Shown here piece after piece: positions 10,915-24,383 of a DNA stretch of 64,000 nt. Below the pieces are notes generated by a model. That model saw only the letters and a list, made by a program, of their open reading frames with translations. It was not told the origin of the DNA and made no database searches. Source of the stretch: Antitrichia curtipendula (Eukaryota > Streptophyta > Bryopsida > Hypnales > Leucodontaceae); assembly GCA_951230915.1 (NCBI GenBank), contig OX579637.1, positions 6,386,001 to 6,450,000 of the forward strand. The letters run 5' to 3'. The position numbers were made by a program, and so were the translations under genes. Position 1 is the first letter of the stretch, and each line of letters begins with the position of its first letter.

Positions 10915-13900
10915 CCATGTAGATTCTTATGACCTCATTTTTTAATGAATTATTTTGAGGATGTGCAGTTTTGTGAGAACTTTATGGATGTATAACTTTT
11001 ATTTCAGTCAAAGCCTAGTAGAAAAAGTGATAGCACAATAAGCCAAAAATGGAGGTTGGTGAGCAGCACAAAAAATCACAAAAAATCAAAATAAACTAAA
11101 TTTTTTTTTCCTAAAACTATATATTTTTGTCTACATTTGAAGCTTTGATTCATTCTATTTGGACTTGTGATGAGAAAGTTATAGACAATCTTAGTTTTTT
11201 GAGCACTCTAAGCATCTTCTAGAAAAAATAACTTACAAGATTCATTTTTGAATGCAGTTTTTGTAATTTTTCCAAAAAAACTGTTAAACAAGGTTGTATT
11301 TTCTTGCTAGAACAATCTATCTATGGAATTAGTGTATTTCTATTCTATTTTATAGCTATTAATAATTTTGTTTTCCCTTTAATCTTGAACCTACTTCTAC
11401 TTAACAATTTTTTAATGATAAAAAATTAAGTGTTTTTATCTTGATTTTTTTTTAATACTTGAGATTCTCAACTCAAGTATTCAACATAAAAACTTAGAAA
11501 ATCAAAATTGATAGTACAAAAAATTTAGGTTAAGAAGATTTAAAGCCAAAAAATCTAATCAAGCAAGGTGCAAAAAAACTTGTTTTCTTTACTTTGGATG
11601 CAAATATCTTATAATTTATGCAATCAAAGTTTTCTAAAATTTCCTGCACACATTCTTATACTAGTGTAAGATAGAATCCTATGGTTAGATATGCTAAAAG
11701 AAAAACAATTGTAAAAGTTTTGTTTTTTTTGCAATAGAAGTGGCGTTTTTAAGTCTATTTTGATGTGAAAGGCCTCGGTCGTTTAGGGTTAAACACATTT
11801 TCAAGTTGAGAGACTTTAAAAAAAATATAGAGTGCAACACAATTTTACTCAATTATTTCAATTTTGGAAGACTTAATGAGATTATATTGTTCAAGTGGTC
11901 CTAGATTACTTTGGCATTTGTAGTTCTATGGTGTTTTCAGACAATTAGGAGAATTTGACTTTTTTTTCCATAAGGGTGGTGCCTTATATTATTCATGCTT
12001 TATGGTTTATGTTCATGTCACTGAATTAATTTGGCAAGGTAACAAAGAGTATGTCCAAGCTCCTTGGATAAAGATCCAATCTTTTAAAGATCATTTCAAC
12101 TATGCATACTTGATGGCTAAATTTTATACGAAGTAAGGTTGCTTTGACCATGTGTATGTGAGGTAGGGGGATGTTCATCCTATTATGGATACCCCAATGT
12201 CATCAATCACCCAATTTAGACATTTGTTGGCCCTTCCCATTTGCGTTAGTTATACATCGATTACCACAACTTTAGTAACTCTTTAGTATTATGCCGATGC
12301 ACTTGGAGAGTGGACATGTCAACATGTGGTTTAGTATGGGTCTACCCATACTTTACCAATTTAGTCCCAACAAACTGTTGAAATCACTAAATTATTCATG
12401 TCTTGTCAGAATGCCTTCATTCTACTTGCAAATGGCTTCCTTCAAACTTCTTAATCTTTGAAAAATATTTGAGTTGATACATAGCTTCTCCTCGGTACCT
12501 AGACAACAAATCTAGGTGATGACAGGCTGATCTGCACATCTAAAGTTAAGGTACTTTCCCACCTGCTCTTAATTTTAACTTTGGTGTCATTACAAGGGGC
12601 GTGGTTTGGCACAGTGTCCCTCCCCGGTTCTCTTTCGGGGCGGGACTGGGATGTGGGCAGATTAATGAAAATTGGTCCCGTTTAGAGGGTTGCTCCACAA
12701 TCTCTGAGGACCCTGCAATTTGCTTTCAGATTAGTTTAAAATTTATTTTTCTCATCAAAGCAAAATAGAACGCAATTGTACACAACATTTTCAATGAAAA
12801 AGTTGAATCAATGTAGCTTTTATTTCACATATTTCATTTTCGTGACAGGTACTCATTTGAGTCTCTTAGCCAATCTAGCAATGAAGTAGGAGAAGAGAGA
12901 AGCTCTTTATACTAAAGGGGTAGTGGTGGGTGAAACAAACCATGTGGGATATATGAATTAGGACAAAAAAGAACTCCTCTACTCATGGTTAAGTAGAAAC
13001 GCAGAAATTGTGATAAAAGTAAAGTTTTAGACCTCATTTAGACAAAGTAAACTATATTTTTTCAAAAAAATTCAAACCAAGAAAAGTTGGGAAGTTAAAT
13101 AAAATTTAATCTCCAAAAATCTGTTTGAGATTTCAATACTCCACCTAAAAGTTATACACAAATTTTAGAGAAGGTGTTTGAAAATGTCCAAAAAATGTCC
13201 CTTCCACCTCCCCTTTGAAATTTGTCTATAACTCTTACATGAAGCTTCAAAGTCTCAAGCCAATTTGTAGCTTGCTTCTCCCATTTCTTCTAGTTCAATT
13301 TTTTTGGAAGGAAGCTATTATAATATGTCCAAATGAAGTTTGGAATTCAACTTTGGACACAATTCTTGCAATTTCACTCAACCATTACCAGCTTCATTTT
13401 TTGTAAACAAAATTGAAAAATGTATTGAAAATTGTACAATCTTAGGGGTGGAAAAGTGTCTACTTGAGTAAATGAATCCATATGTGATTTCTTTCTTAAG
13501 GTGATAGTCTTTACAAATTGCTATCTAATATGTACAATATTGTTGTAGGAACACTAATTGTTCAGCATTGTGGAAATTCATAATTTATTCATATGTTGTC
13601 TAAAAAATATATTTTAGGAGATTTTAAAGTATTCTATTGACTTCTACTAAAATCCTACAAGAGTTTGGTAGTTTCTTTATACAAACAATGTGCAATTGCA
13701 TATTCAGTTACATGTAGGCATAATTACTTTATGAGAATTTTAGTATTGATGTTTTCAATTGACTTTTGGCACTTGGGGGAATGAATACAATTTATTTTGT
13801 AGTGAGTTTAGAAAAATAAGTGAAAATTTAAAATTAATTAAATAAAAAAATTGTTTTCAAAATATGATAAATTTCATTAAATTGGTGACATTCCATTACT

Positions 13901-14418
13901 TTGACACTTTTTATAGTTGATACTGCATGGTTTGAAATCAAAACTTGTCATAGATTTTTAATGTATCGCATATATATTGTAGATGTTTTGAAATCTTAAC
14001 TTATCTAAGATGTTTCAAACTACACAATTTGAAATCTAAATTTGCCATAGATCTTTGAGATTTGTATACATTCTAGATGTCTAAAAAATCTATACTCATC
14101 CTAAATGTTAGTATTTAGTTCAAACACTGTGGTTTGAAAGATGAAATATGGAATATTATTTTAATAAAATTCATCACAAATGTAGGCAATGATGAGTTTT
14201 AAAATTACCTAGGATTGACTACTTTGGAAGGAAATAACAAAGGACAATGGTGTTAAGTTCTACAAATAAGGCCCTTCCGAGCCCTCTTTAGAAATTCTCC
14301 TCTACTAACATTGTACAGTACCCAACAACACTTTGCAGTCTTGTTTAAAATAAATAAGGAGTTTACAGTTGCACCTACAATTTTCCTCCCTCCTTGTTTC
14401 ATTGTTGTTTCAACATTT

Positions 14419-14618
14419 NNNNNNNNNNNNNNNNNNNNNNNNNNNNNNNNNNNNNNNNNNNNNNNNNNNNNNNNNNNNNNNNNNNNNNNNNNNNNNNNNN
14501 NNNNNNNNNNNNNNNNNNNNNNNNNNNNNNNNNNNNNNNNNNNNNNNNNNNNNNNNNNNNNNNNNNNNNNNNNNNNNNNNNNNNNNNNNNNNNNNNNNNN
14601 NNNNNNNNNNNNNNNNNN
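14419..14618. other. assembly gap of 200 N
   Basis: All bases are N. The true length is unknown, since a round 200 is commonly a placeholder. The missing first exon of the CCCH-KH gene could lie here. Confidence 0.99.
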
Positions 14619-14959
14619 CGAAATTGACTACTGGCATTTTGTGGACTACTGGATCCAGTTGAAAGTAAAACCTAAGTCTCCATGTCTTATTCAAGGATTA
14701 GTTCATCCAGGTCTTTTTGATGGAATCAGTGTGTTCTGAAATTGGTGCAATTAATTAATTTTTCATAAGAACTTGTGAATTTTCGTAAAATAAATTCGAT
14801 ATTTTCCAATTATGTAATTTAATTTCTATAGAAGAATTTTAGTATCTTCTCCTTCACCACTAGGTTTAATTAATTGCACGCTTGACAAATGAGCGTCCTC
14901 TCTTCTCTAAATCCGAAGTTTAGGTTGAATTTTGACGTTTAGCTTGAGGCTGATTATTA

Positions 14960-15189
14960 GACAATGCACTTGTTTTCATACCTATCCCGTGAGGGCTATG
15001 GACTAACAGATGTGTTCGTAACAAGTTGGCATGAGTCGATCGTAAAGTAGCCATCAAGCATACTGCAGATCTCAATGCATTTGTTTTCACACCTTTTCCG
15101 TGAGGCCCTGGACAAATAGTTTTTTTCGTCACGAGTTGCCATCAGTCGGTCGTACTGCGGCCATCAAGAATACTGCAGATCTCAATGCA
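14960..15189. repeat. two-copy tandem repeat, unit about 112 bp
   Basis: AATGCA(C/T)TTGTTTTCA, CCGTGAGG, GTCG(A/G)TCGTA, GGCCATCAAG-type text and ACTGCAGATCTCAATGCA appear in the same order from 14,963 and from 15,075. The repeat lies just upstream of the first recognised exon of the CCCH-KH gene, probably in its first intron. Confidence 0.7.
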
Positions 15190-15285
15190 ATAATCTACTA
15201 GACATTGCAGATACTAACTTCGAAGTGACAGAATGGACTTGAGAGGATATCAAATACTTCTATTATTGTGTAACGCTGTGTGCAG

Positions 15286-18200
15286 ATGAGAGGAACATTG
15301 AGCACCCAGTATCTGCCCTTGGCAGCAAGACCAAGCCGTGCACAAAATTCTTCAGGTTTGGCCTTCGTCACCCAAGTATATCCATTTCGAAAGTCTTCAT
15401 TCTTAAGAAGCTTATGACAGGGAACATCTAACAATTGGTATCTCTTTTCAAACTAGTGTGTTTATTTGTTCCTCTCTGCACACCAAAAATTTGGAGTGAA
15501 CGCATCGGTACCTCTTCTAGTTTCTTTGAAGAGAAAGTAAGCTTGCGAATGGCAAACATCATTTACGATTCTGTTGCCGACAATTGCAGCACATCAGGGT
15601 GTCCGTATGGAGAAGGATGTCATTTTCTACACTATGTACCAGGAGGAATAGCAGCATTGGGTCTCATGCCATTAGGAGTTTCTGTAACTCCAACTGCTCC
15701 AACGCGGACATCTGGTATGCGCTCTGTGCATGGTGGTTTCGGCCCAACGTCGAATACCCCTCTTCTTGCAAGCTCCACAGACCCAAGTGTGACGATTGGA
15801 GGCTATAAAACAAGGTTGTGCAATAAGTTTAGCACTCCAGAAGGCTGCCGATTTGGAGAAAAATGTCACTTCGCTCACGGAGAAACTGATTTGCGACCTT
15901 CAAATGTCCGCTCCAACTGCGTCGATTACTCGGTACTTCCTGTCTGACCGCTTTACAAGTTGTCGATAGATGGACACCCCTCTTGTAGTACACTGGCGTG
16001 GGATTGCTACTTAACCTGGAATGATATAGCACTGTGCATAACACATGGTAAGCCAAAATTTTAAAAGGCCTAGCCGTTGTCATCCCATGCGTGCCATATC
16101 ATACCAGGGCATTATTGTCCTTGTAGGAGATCAACTTTTTTCCAGAAAAAAATATTACTCAATAGATTACAGGACTCATATTCTTCCATTCCTGCCCATA
16201 TATCTCGAAGCAAAATTACTAAAATACTACCTCTCTTCAGCAGCATTATTCTTTTTAATCAGCCAGTGGAATCGTAGTAATCTCCTCCTGAGAGCAAGAA
16301 CTGTGCGTACAAAGGCTTCTGAAAATGACATGAAGCCTCGCATTCCAGCATTTTGTAGGAGCCTTTGTACATGCCATTGCAACCCAACGGCAATGTGCTA
16401 TATAGCTCAATGATCGGCCATTGCTACATGTTCTAAGCTCCAATTGCGGTGGACTTTGATACTAAGATCCTGAGATATTACTACTCTGAAGTAGCAAGCG
16501 AAGTAAACGAGACCGAGAAGAGTGGAACAGAGGTATCTTGGTCCCTCCATGGGAAATGGCGCTCCCCGTAATATCTGATCAATGATCACTGAGCAACACG
16601 GCTGCTATAAACTAAGGAATGCTTGATATTTGAAAGAAATATGCAATCACTCGTAAAATCATCTGGATTTGCAGACAAGGCGAAGTTGTACTTCAACACT
16701 TGCCTGCCGGAGTTCGGCCTGGGAGCATTCCCCTAGATATCCCCGATAGGCTACCAGCCTTCCAACTTTCTAAGCACTGTACACTTTTTAGGTTCATTAG
16801 GTTGCTTTTTTAACAAGGTTGCTAAATTAATCCAAGAAATTTTTATTCAAACTTATAAGTTTAAATGGATAACTTTTAACTTCTAACGATATAGTATAGT
16901 GACGTAAGTTTGTCTATTTTTGAAATCTGAAAGAGAAGATTTTTTATAAATGAAAATGAATTGAAAGTACTTCATGGGATGAATGTTCAGCATAATAAAT
17001 TTGTTTCACTTGTTCTGCAATTATCTTGTGTAAATAGTAAATTGGGTATTGAATGATTGCATTACTTAATGTTAATAGAAAAAACCAGAATCGTTATCAA
17101 TAGGGTCAGATATAATAAACATTTAAGAAAAGCAATAGTTTGACTTGTGACCCAATCAAATGAAGATAATAGCTGTATTTTAATGATGATCAATGTATTT
17201 CTAGGAAATACAATGTTTTTCTAGAGTTTGCCTGAAGGTCACTCTTTGTCTTCTTTATATTGAAGTTTAACGATGGAGATGGATATTAATGTTATAAGCA
17301 TACCTACTATTTTTTTGAGTTTCTTGAAATCCCTAATAATATTTCTTGGTAATGGTTGTCAGGAAAATTGCACATATCAAAATTGGCTTCATTATTTACA
17401 AGAGGTACAATAAATAATGCAATTACTTCTATGAATATTCATACATTCTTAATAGCCATTTTAGTTGTTTCTGACCAAAATACTTAGTATATGTATCTCA
17501 GTGATTTATCACATGCATATCAGTATTTACTAATACAATTAGACATTATGGATATTTCTCCCTCCGCATTATATCCTTCAGTTTACTTGAAGCTGCTCTT
17601 TTCCCGCCTAATAAAAGTGCTTACTTGTTCTATATGACTAAGTAGGCATAGGCCCACTCCTAACAACTAGTTGGGTGAAGAAAAATGTCCTCTCTGATTT
17701 TCTAACCTTTTAACATTACGTAAATTTATTTCGAAACTGAATTTACGCGATCATGAATCGATGTTTCCACTAGGATTAGAGTATCAAAAGCGCTGAGTAA
17801 AGTGTTCACAGAGATGAGTGAAATTGGTAGCACAAATGGTCCTCACTGAGAAATTGCTGGTGTCCTTTCAGTGATTCACCACACGAATGATTTTGAGATG
17901 CTAATGTTGTTACTGATCGTACAGCAGGGGGCTTACGCAAATGGAGGAGTCACGCATCTTCTTCCACCAGTAGCTACTGCAATTTACTATGGAGAGCCAA
18001 CCCCTCCAGGTGTGCCAGGTGTACCAGCCACAGCAGCAGCATTTGGGTTGAACAATGGAAATACAAAGATGAGTATAGAGGCCGTCTTAGCTGGTGCGAT
18101 AATCGGAAAAGCTGGTGCAAATGTCAAGCAAATCAGTCGATTGACAGGTGAATGAACATTAATTTATATACCACTTTTGGAATTAGAGCTGAGAGCTTAC

Positions 18201-18645
18201 GATTCAATTATTCCTGTAATGCACAAGAAATTACTGGCGCTGGCTATTCCTCGTTGTGAGTGCTCTCATAGATTAGTGCCGTGCCTAACAATCTACATTG
18301 TACCGATCAATTACAAAAGCAATCTGCATTGATGAGTAATACTTGTTGATTTTGAGTGATGGGTGAACACCAGGTTGTAAACTGTCGATTCGGGACCATG
18401 AATCAGATGCGAGCATGCGGAATGTTGAGATGGAAGGCACGTATGAACAGATCGAGCGTGCCACAGAGATGGTTAGGCAATTTTTGTCCTATAGAGAAGT
18501 GGTGCCACTGCGTGCTGCAGCAATTGCCTCACACAACTACAAAACCAAATTGTGCGAAAATTTTAGTCAAGGGACATGCACCTTTGCTGACCGTTGCCAT
18601 TTTGCTCATGGTGCTTCTGAGCTACGGCCTTTGACGAGGTTATAG
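15286..18645 (+). CDS. CCCH zinc finger and KH domain RNA-binding protein (5' end missing)
   Basis: Four exons can be joined: 15,286-15,354, 15,590-about 15,932, 17,928-18,147 and 18,374-18,645. The exons encode, in order, a CCCH finger split by the first intron (C-x8-C-x5-C-x3-H, with KPCTKFF before the intron and TSGCPYGEGCHFLH after it), a second finger (RLCNKFSTPEGCRFGEKCHF, then AH; C-x8-C-x5-C-x3-H), a KH domain with the GKAG loop (AGAIIGKAGANVKQI) split by the third intron, and a third finger (KLCENFSQGTCTFADRCHF, then AH; C-x7-C-x5-C-x3-H). The order CCCH-CCCH-KH-CCCH is that of a plant family of RNA-binding proteins, as in rice C3H proteins of this type. The exon phases agree at both introns that can be fixed. 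The exon 2 donor is inferred, with GTACTT at 15,933 favoured. The N-terminal exon, usually short and basic, was not found and may lie in or before the assembly gap. The stop is TAG at 18,643, directly followed by TGA. It appears to be an intact host gene and is the only one recognised here. Confidence 0.85.
15933..17927 (+). other. 2-kb intron of the CCCH-KH gene
   Basis: This stretch separates the exon with the second CCCH finger from the exon that starts the KH domain. It is AT-rich, especially after 16.8 kb, and holds no supported gene. It ends CGTACAGCAG before the exon at 17,928. Its size is large compared with the other introns of the gene, but I see no inserted element with defined ends. 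Confidence 0.6.
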
Positions 18646-20543
18646 TGACGATTTTACCCAACTGTAATGGAATTGACTTCTTTCTATCATGATGTAGTTC
18701 TCTTTTTTTAATTTCTTCATATTGTGACGTCAATTTCATCTTATGTATGCTAATTACCTTGAAATTTAGCGTTATTCAGGTTTAGATCTTCTATCGAGTA
18801 AAGATCTTGCAAGAGCCGTTTCTCTGCCTCGTGTACTTTCGATTTTAGTTGCTTTGTATTATTGCTCATGCCGTGTTATGACCAAAACTAGGCTCTTTAG
18901 ATTGTGATGGCAACACACCCAGCTCATGGAAAGAGGTCTTACTGGGGACAGCATTTGAAACATAAGAGCACTAGAATTGAGAAGTCCTACTCTGTAAAAA
19001 GCTATTTTGCATGGCACGGGAGTAGGAATTTCCGCTAACTGGCTTCAGTTGTTCATAAGGTCTTATTCATTGAAATGAGAGAATTTGGGGTCTGGTTTTA
19101 ATTATGATCTTAATTTAGAACTTAATAAGTGGTCATTATATTGAGAAACTTCAATAAATCGAGGCTTTTATTTTTCAAAATACATATTAATGAAATTAAT
19201 TTTAAATATACAAAATAGTAGCAAGAATCTCCAACTTGGTTTGTATAAATTCAATGTCTTAGATTGGGTTTAGGGTGTTTCAATCATGAAGTAGTCAAAC
19301 TTCATTACTACATACACATGTAGAGTGGCAATATACTTCTAAAGCCAGCTCTTACATATGAAATAGATCTTGACCACAACAATAAAATTAAGAAAATGTA
19401 AAATGCAATATATAATAAAGGAAAAATAATAAAAATAACATATTTTAATAATTATCATTGATTATATTTCCATGAAATAATATTTGAAACAAATGTACAT
19501 GGAAACTTGCATTCTACTTAAACTTGCAAAATTCTAGTCTAGTAACATGACTACAAACTAATCATCCTTCTATTAAGAATGCATCATTACTTGAACTAGA
19601 CATGAAGGACTCTACTAGTAATTTGGTGATATTGATTTGTCTTTTTGGAATTTTAATTCTCCTGATCATATACGTGATTTCTAAGCCATCACAAAACAAT
19701 TTGTATGTGACCAATTTGACTAGAAAAATTGATACTCACACCACAAATTTTATTTTCTGGTGCCCCAAGGTTGCTAGCATTTGAGCCTGTGAGCTTAGAG
19801 CCTATGAGCTTATGAGCCTGAGAGTCTATGAGCCTATGAGCCTAGAATCTGTGAGCCTGTGAGTGGAATGTATTTATTTTGAATGAAAACAAGTGATGGA
19901 CCAATGACTATAGACTTAGAATATTTTAATTTCAAGAAATGTGGAGTCATTTTAATAAAATTTAAAGAACTTATAAACATATATTATGGAGATGTTTTTG
20001 GCAATAAAAAAATTTAATCATTCTCAATAGACATCATGATGTTCAAAATCCAAATGAAAATAACAAAAGTCAGTCCAAGATATAGCTAGAAAACAAACAA
20101 CTCCAATTATAATAAAAATCCACACATAATAGTTCAACTCATGAGATATGTCAATCTCAAGAATCTGAGTGGTAGTGGACTCGGTTGTAGAACCCTCAAT
20201 CATAAATGATGATGACTTTGAAGTCTCTATACCCTCTAATGAACTACCATCTATAAAATTCAAAACATTCAAAACAAAAGTATCTTCACGGTGTTTTGGT
20301 TGAGCACAACCAAAATCTACAAATGTCGATGCCATCTTCTTGGTATATATGGAAAGGTGAAAAGGCTTCTCTAGACTAAAGAGTAGACTTTGTATCTCTA
20401 TTATCGTATATCTTGACGTCAATTGTCTACGGCTGCAACAAATGTGAAACAATGTTAGACTTGTAAAATCTAAAACTTGACATGAAAAAAAGGAATACCA
20501 AAAATAATAAACTTATTTACTAAATGCTGTCTTCTTAGAGAAC
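18646..20543. other. 3' flank of the CCCH-KH gene and AT-rich DNA
   Basis: The first several hundred bases probably include the 3' untranslated region, but no single poly(A) signal can be chosen. The rest is AT-rich with no supported gene. A decamer repeat at 19,782-19,866 is listed separately. A minus-strand frame at 20,024-20,323 ending in a hydrophobic segment is discussed under rejected items. Confidence 0.4.
19782..19866. repeat. short tandem repeat of GAGCCTATGA-type units
   Basis: About eight imperfect copies of a roughly 8-10 base unit (GAGCCTATGA, GAGCCTGTGA, GAGCTTATGA) follow one another. It is a simple sequence repeat in non-coding DNA. Confidence 0.75.
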
Positions 20544-20750
20544 CAAGGTTGTCTTGTCGGACGGGTTTCCGGGTTTCGGTGATGTATTGGACGTGTCGCA
20601 TCACATGTCGTATAAGACAAGTGTCATGTATGGGCAACAAATGCGTCGCAAAAAAATTTAGGGTTTTGAATTTTTTTACCCCATGGTAAATGGATCTGTC
20701 CTACGTGTCTGACTGTCCGTAGTGACGTGGAAAGACAGAAACACGTTAGC

Positions 20751-21050
20751 TTGGGCGACTACGGATTCGAGCGCGTGCGGGTCGGGGAAGGGCGACTACG
20801 GGTCCAAACATCAAGGCGACTGTGGCTTTAGGAAGTGGGGCGATTGCGGGTCTGCATGGGCGACTGTGAGTCCAGAGTTGTTGGACGACCACGGGTCTAG
20901 AGTTGCTGGGCGACCGCGGGTGGGAGATTGAAGGGACGACTGCGGGTATCCGGTGTGTGGGCAGCTGCGGCTGCGGGTCAGGGACGACTGCGGGTCGAAG
21001 GGCGACCGCGGATAGAGGATTCAAGCGGCGACCGCGGGTCTAAAGGCAAC
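20751..21050. repeat. GC-rich degenerate minisatellite (GGCGACYGCGGGTC units)
   Basis: Units of the form GGCGACTACGGGTC, GGCGATTGCGGGTC, GGCGACCGCGGGTC recur every 20-40 bases, mixed with GGACGACTGCGGGT variants. The base composition is far higher in GC than the surroundings. It lies directly after the 3' end of gene P (minus strand). A CAAGGTTGTC at 20,544 just before it resembles a hAT terminus, but no partner end was found. Confidence 0.7.
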
Positions 21051-21052
21051 CA

Positions 21053-24000
21053 CTAAGGGCGGTTGTTGTGATCAACCGACCTTGTTCCTGTACGTTGCTG
21101 GGATTCGTCAATGACCTCATTCACTATATTTTCCTCATGCTCGTCATGGGAATCTAGAGAATCAGATGGGTTGATTTCGTCATTATCAGCCTCCATGTCC
21201 GATTGATCCTCGGCCTCGCTAGTGCCTTGTGGAACTGGAGGAGCTGTCACGGGTGTTTCCTTGTCGTCCCAAATCTGTTTGGCGACGACCTCACTTGTCG
21301 TCACAGCTTTAGCGGATTGCACTACCTCCAGCACTTGAACACCTCTTAAATTCTGAAATACACCAATCAATTGTTAGTGTGCCTGAAACTGGGAGGACCA
21401 AAACATTGCGTTGCTCAAAATGAAAGGAAGATTGTGGAGCCCAAGAGCTTACCAGTCCCAGGTAGGTGAACTCGGGACCGCCATTGACATTCACGAGGAC
21501 AAAGTCGGTGCATGCAAGTCCTTTAAATATCTCCTCCGCCATCTTGATCTTCAGGTAAGGCACATGCGGTCGTCGCCAATACGGGTGGACATCCTTCATG
21601 TCTTGCAATCTGTAAGTCTGCTTCAGATCAGTTAATCCAAGGAAGTAGGCTTTGAAGGAATCCTGCTTGGTTTCCTGAGGGATGTGCTCGAAGCTGAAGA
21701 CGAGAAACACGTTGAACCCTTCCCCGGCCGGTGACAGAGGGAAGAAGTCGTCCGGCCCAGCCATGTAAGTCACAACGTGCTAGTCCCACAACCTTGCTCT
21801 CATCTGCTCATCTCTTTTCTTGAGATAACCCGCAATAGTGTGGAATCCCTCGGCATCTGTGATGAGGACGGCGCCAGCCTGCGGTGAGATAGTCTTGTCC
21901 TTTGGGTCGTAGAACTCTAGAGCATTAAAGAGTCTATTCAGTTTTCCAAACTCCAGCATCTTTGTACGGGATCCATAGGATGCCTCCTCAAACATGAACC
22001 AAATGTAAAGGTGACGCTTCTTCTTTCCCCGCCATGCCTTGACGTCTGGGGCCGACAAAGTTGCGCTGATATCCCAGGTTCTCTCGTCCATCATTTTGCA
22101 CAGATAGTGCTTCGAAAAATCCCGTACATGCGCCTGTGTCACTTCATCCTCCACTGCGGACTTGAAGAACGACTCCCACATATTAATGACGAATTTAGGG
22201 AGGTTCTTTGGGTCGAACGTCTTGTTCAATCCCTTTGTCCTGCCTTCCAGCCACTTCTTGCCAGTAGGGACTTCCATGGCCTTGTTCACCCACAAATCTA
22301 ATTCATCGCGTCCGATGTCTTTCTCGATCGCGAAGTCCTCCCATGTGGATTCCGGATATGGTACATACTCCATCTTCCTCATGGGCAGCAGTTGATTTGT
22401 ATAGTGTGCCAAGAGCTCGTTCTTCATGGCCCTCACTAGCCTCAATCTTGCACCAGCGGTATTAAGAGGGATGATTTTGAAATTCTGTCGGCCACTCTTC
22501 TGACCTGTCATCCTCGAACTCTTTACACAGACGCAGTTGGCTTCCACTTGATCCGCAAGGTAGTTTATGTCCTCCGATTGAAGTCCATAGAGCGCCTTGA
22601 AGTCGTTCTGCGTTAGGGGTTTTCGCTCCTACTTCCCGCATACATCGACCAGGCCCGTTCCATCGGGAAGACAACCTTTCATAAATTTCTCCTCAATGTC
22701 GATCCACCTCTTTACGTCAGCGTCGTCCTCCAGGAAGAGCAAAGGTATTCGCAATTCCGACATATCTACAGTCTTGACACCCGCAAAGATTGTCACCAAG
22801 GACGGATGAAATGCCTGCACAACAGAGTCAAAGTGAGTACCCAATGATCAGGTCTATACCATGAATGGGATACGAAGTCGTGAGATCCCACGATCATCGA
22901 TAGTTACAGTAAAACAAATCGGCATAGCGTCAATTGTGTGGGATAGACTAGAAAACCATTAGAGGATATTACAATGACGGCATTGTGAAGGAAATGGAAG
23001 TAAAATACAAACATAGACATCGTGGGATCACACGATTGATATTCCGATAGTTGATCCGAAAAATCAAGAACAGGAATCCACAATACAATTCCTAGAAATG
23101 AAGCCAGAATCCAAATCACTCAGACCTTAGTTATGTCCACAGAGGATTTGAGAATGCTTTGCCGGAGCAATGGTGGAACCCACAATGATTTCATTACAAT
23201 GTCGTCTGCTTATGTCTGTAAGTACAAGTCGATCAGGGGATCCCACGATGACTACTAAGTGCTCCATTGAGATGCAGAGTCAACATAAATATGAATTGGA
23301 ATCTTACATTATACTCTTGCGTGTGAGTTCTCCCCATTATGGCAGGCTGCGAACTTCCCATATTGCGCCATTTTGTTCTTGCGTACAAGAGCTGCTTGGT
23401 GAAACTCATCTCCTTCTGTTCACCAGCAAGATTCTGGTTCAGTGCCCGCGAGAAGTGCAGTAGGTCTCCGTGGTTGACCTTGGGTGTCCAGACTGGAATG
23501 ATGTAGAATGTAGACGCGAGCTTTTTGTCGGCCTTAGGAATTTCCTTAGCATCAATCAGGAATTTTCCTTAGCATCAATTCGACTGCCTTGGAGGCAGCA
23601 CTCGACTCAGCCAAATCTTCCTAAATGATATCCCATTGGTTCTTCATTTCTTGAGGCTTCCACGAAGGCTTCGCGGGGTCCTTGCACATCAAATGCGCCT
23701 TGGCTGTCATGGGCTCACAGAGCCCCATGTTCATTGTCTCGTAGTCCAGGATGAAGCCGTAGGTAATGGACTCAGTGGATAGGGGTACCTTCTCTTCTAT
23801 GACAAGAAGCGTTGTTTTGTTGTGAAGTCCTTGCACTTCCACGACCTTGAGACCGCCTGTTCCATGTCCCTTGCTGTTGTTCAAGATAGAGGGAAGAATC
23901 AAAGCTGATCCGTCACTCTCAACCTTCCAGACCAGGCCCCATTCTGTAACACTTTGGTCGCATCGAAATATAGCTCCAGGTTTTTGTGGACCCTTGTACT

Positions 24001-24083
24001 TGAAGTCGCGGATCCAGGAGTCGACAAAGTGACTAAGCTTCCTCGGTGAAAACTCTTCGGGACTGTCATCGAATTGATGTTCT
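21053..24083 (-). pseudogene. 3' exons of gene P, a transposon-like gene of unknown family
   Basis: Three minus-strand exons can be read: 24,083 to about 23,355, 22,814-21,453 and 21,352-21,053. The acceptors are CTGCAG at 24,084, GTGCAG before 22,814 and TTTCAG before 21,352; the donor GTAAGC follows 21,453 and the phases agree there. The protein is about 800 residues, soluble-looking, with no membrane segment, and ends in an acidic tail (about 21,130-21,230, rich in D and E). I recognise no domain. The stops inside otherwise continuous frames are all TAG (23,621; 22,629; 21,780). A short local duplication near 23,540-23,580 (GATGCTAAGGAAA, then ATTCCT, twice) shifts the frame. Both recognised introns carry ATCGTGGGATCCCACGAT-type palindromes, and the 5' intron is split by the CACTA insertion. 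Transposon origin is inferred from the motif shared with copy B. Upstream exons lie beyond the insertion, at 42.3 and 43.3 kb. Confidence 0.6.
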
Positions 24084-24371
24084 CTGCAGCATTGTAGACA
24101 GTGATGTTAGTGAGGGAGATGGAAAATCAATAGTCTTGCAATTCTAATTCTCTCTATATGCTTGTATTACAAGCACAATTGTAGGATATCACGATTGTTG
24201 ATCTTATGACAATTCCTTGAGACGTAAGACATCTGTGATTCATTCTACTTAGCAGTCGTTTTGACGCCTACTCCTTGTTTTGGGACAATATAGAATGGGA
24301 TATTGTCTAATTAATTGGACGGTGGATTGTAGGGCTATCACGACAGCTTCCAGATCGTAGGATATCACGAT
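22878..24371. repeat. ATCGTGGGATCCCACGAT-type palindromes, left cluster
   Basis: Copies or near copies occur at 22,878-22,894, 23,019-23,036, 23,231-23,249, 24,181-24,195, about 24,328-24,345 and 24,354-24,371. All lie in introns of gene P, the first three between the 24,083 and 22,814 exons and the rest upstream of 24,083. Most keep both arms (ATCGT...ACGAT) with changes at the centre, suggesting that the paired arms matter. Confidence 0.75.
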
Positions 24372-24383
24372 GGCATAGACATC

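Larger units (their letters stand above)
10146..14418. other. non-coding DNA up to the assembly gap
   Basis: No gene is supported over this 4.3 kb. It contains a tandem duplication (10,216-10,560), a possible hAT right end (about 10,741-10,914), a short GC-rich patch at 12,590-12,660 and otherwise AT-rich DNA without a long open frame. Confidence 0.45.

Noticed and set aside
14311..14739. Open frames running through the N stretch
   Set aside because: The frames exist only because N codons do not produce stops. The flanking residues show no homology that I recognise.
20024..20323. Small minus-strand frame with a C-terminal hydrophobic segment
   Set aside because: The frame from the internal ATG near 20,323 has a plausible membrane stretch, but it has no recognisable domain, no codon or splice evidence and lies in AT-rich DNA. 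It may be chance.
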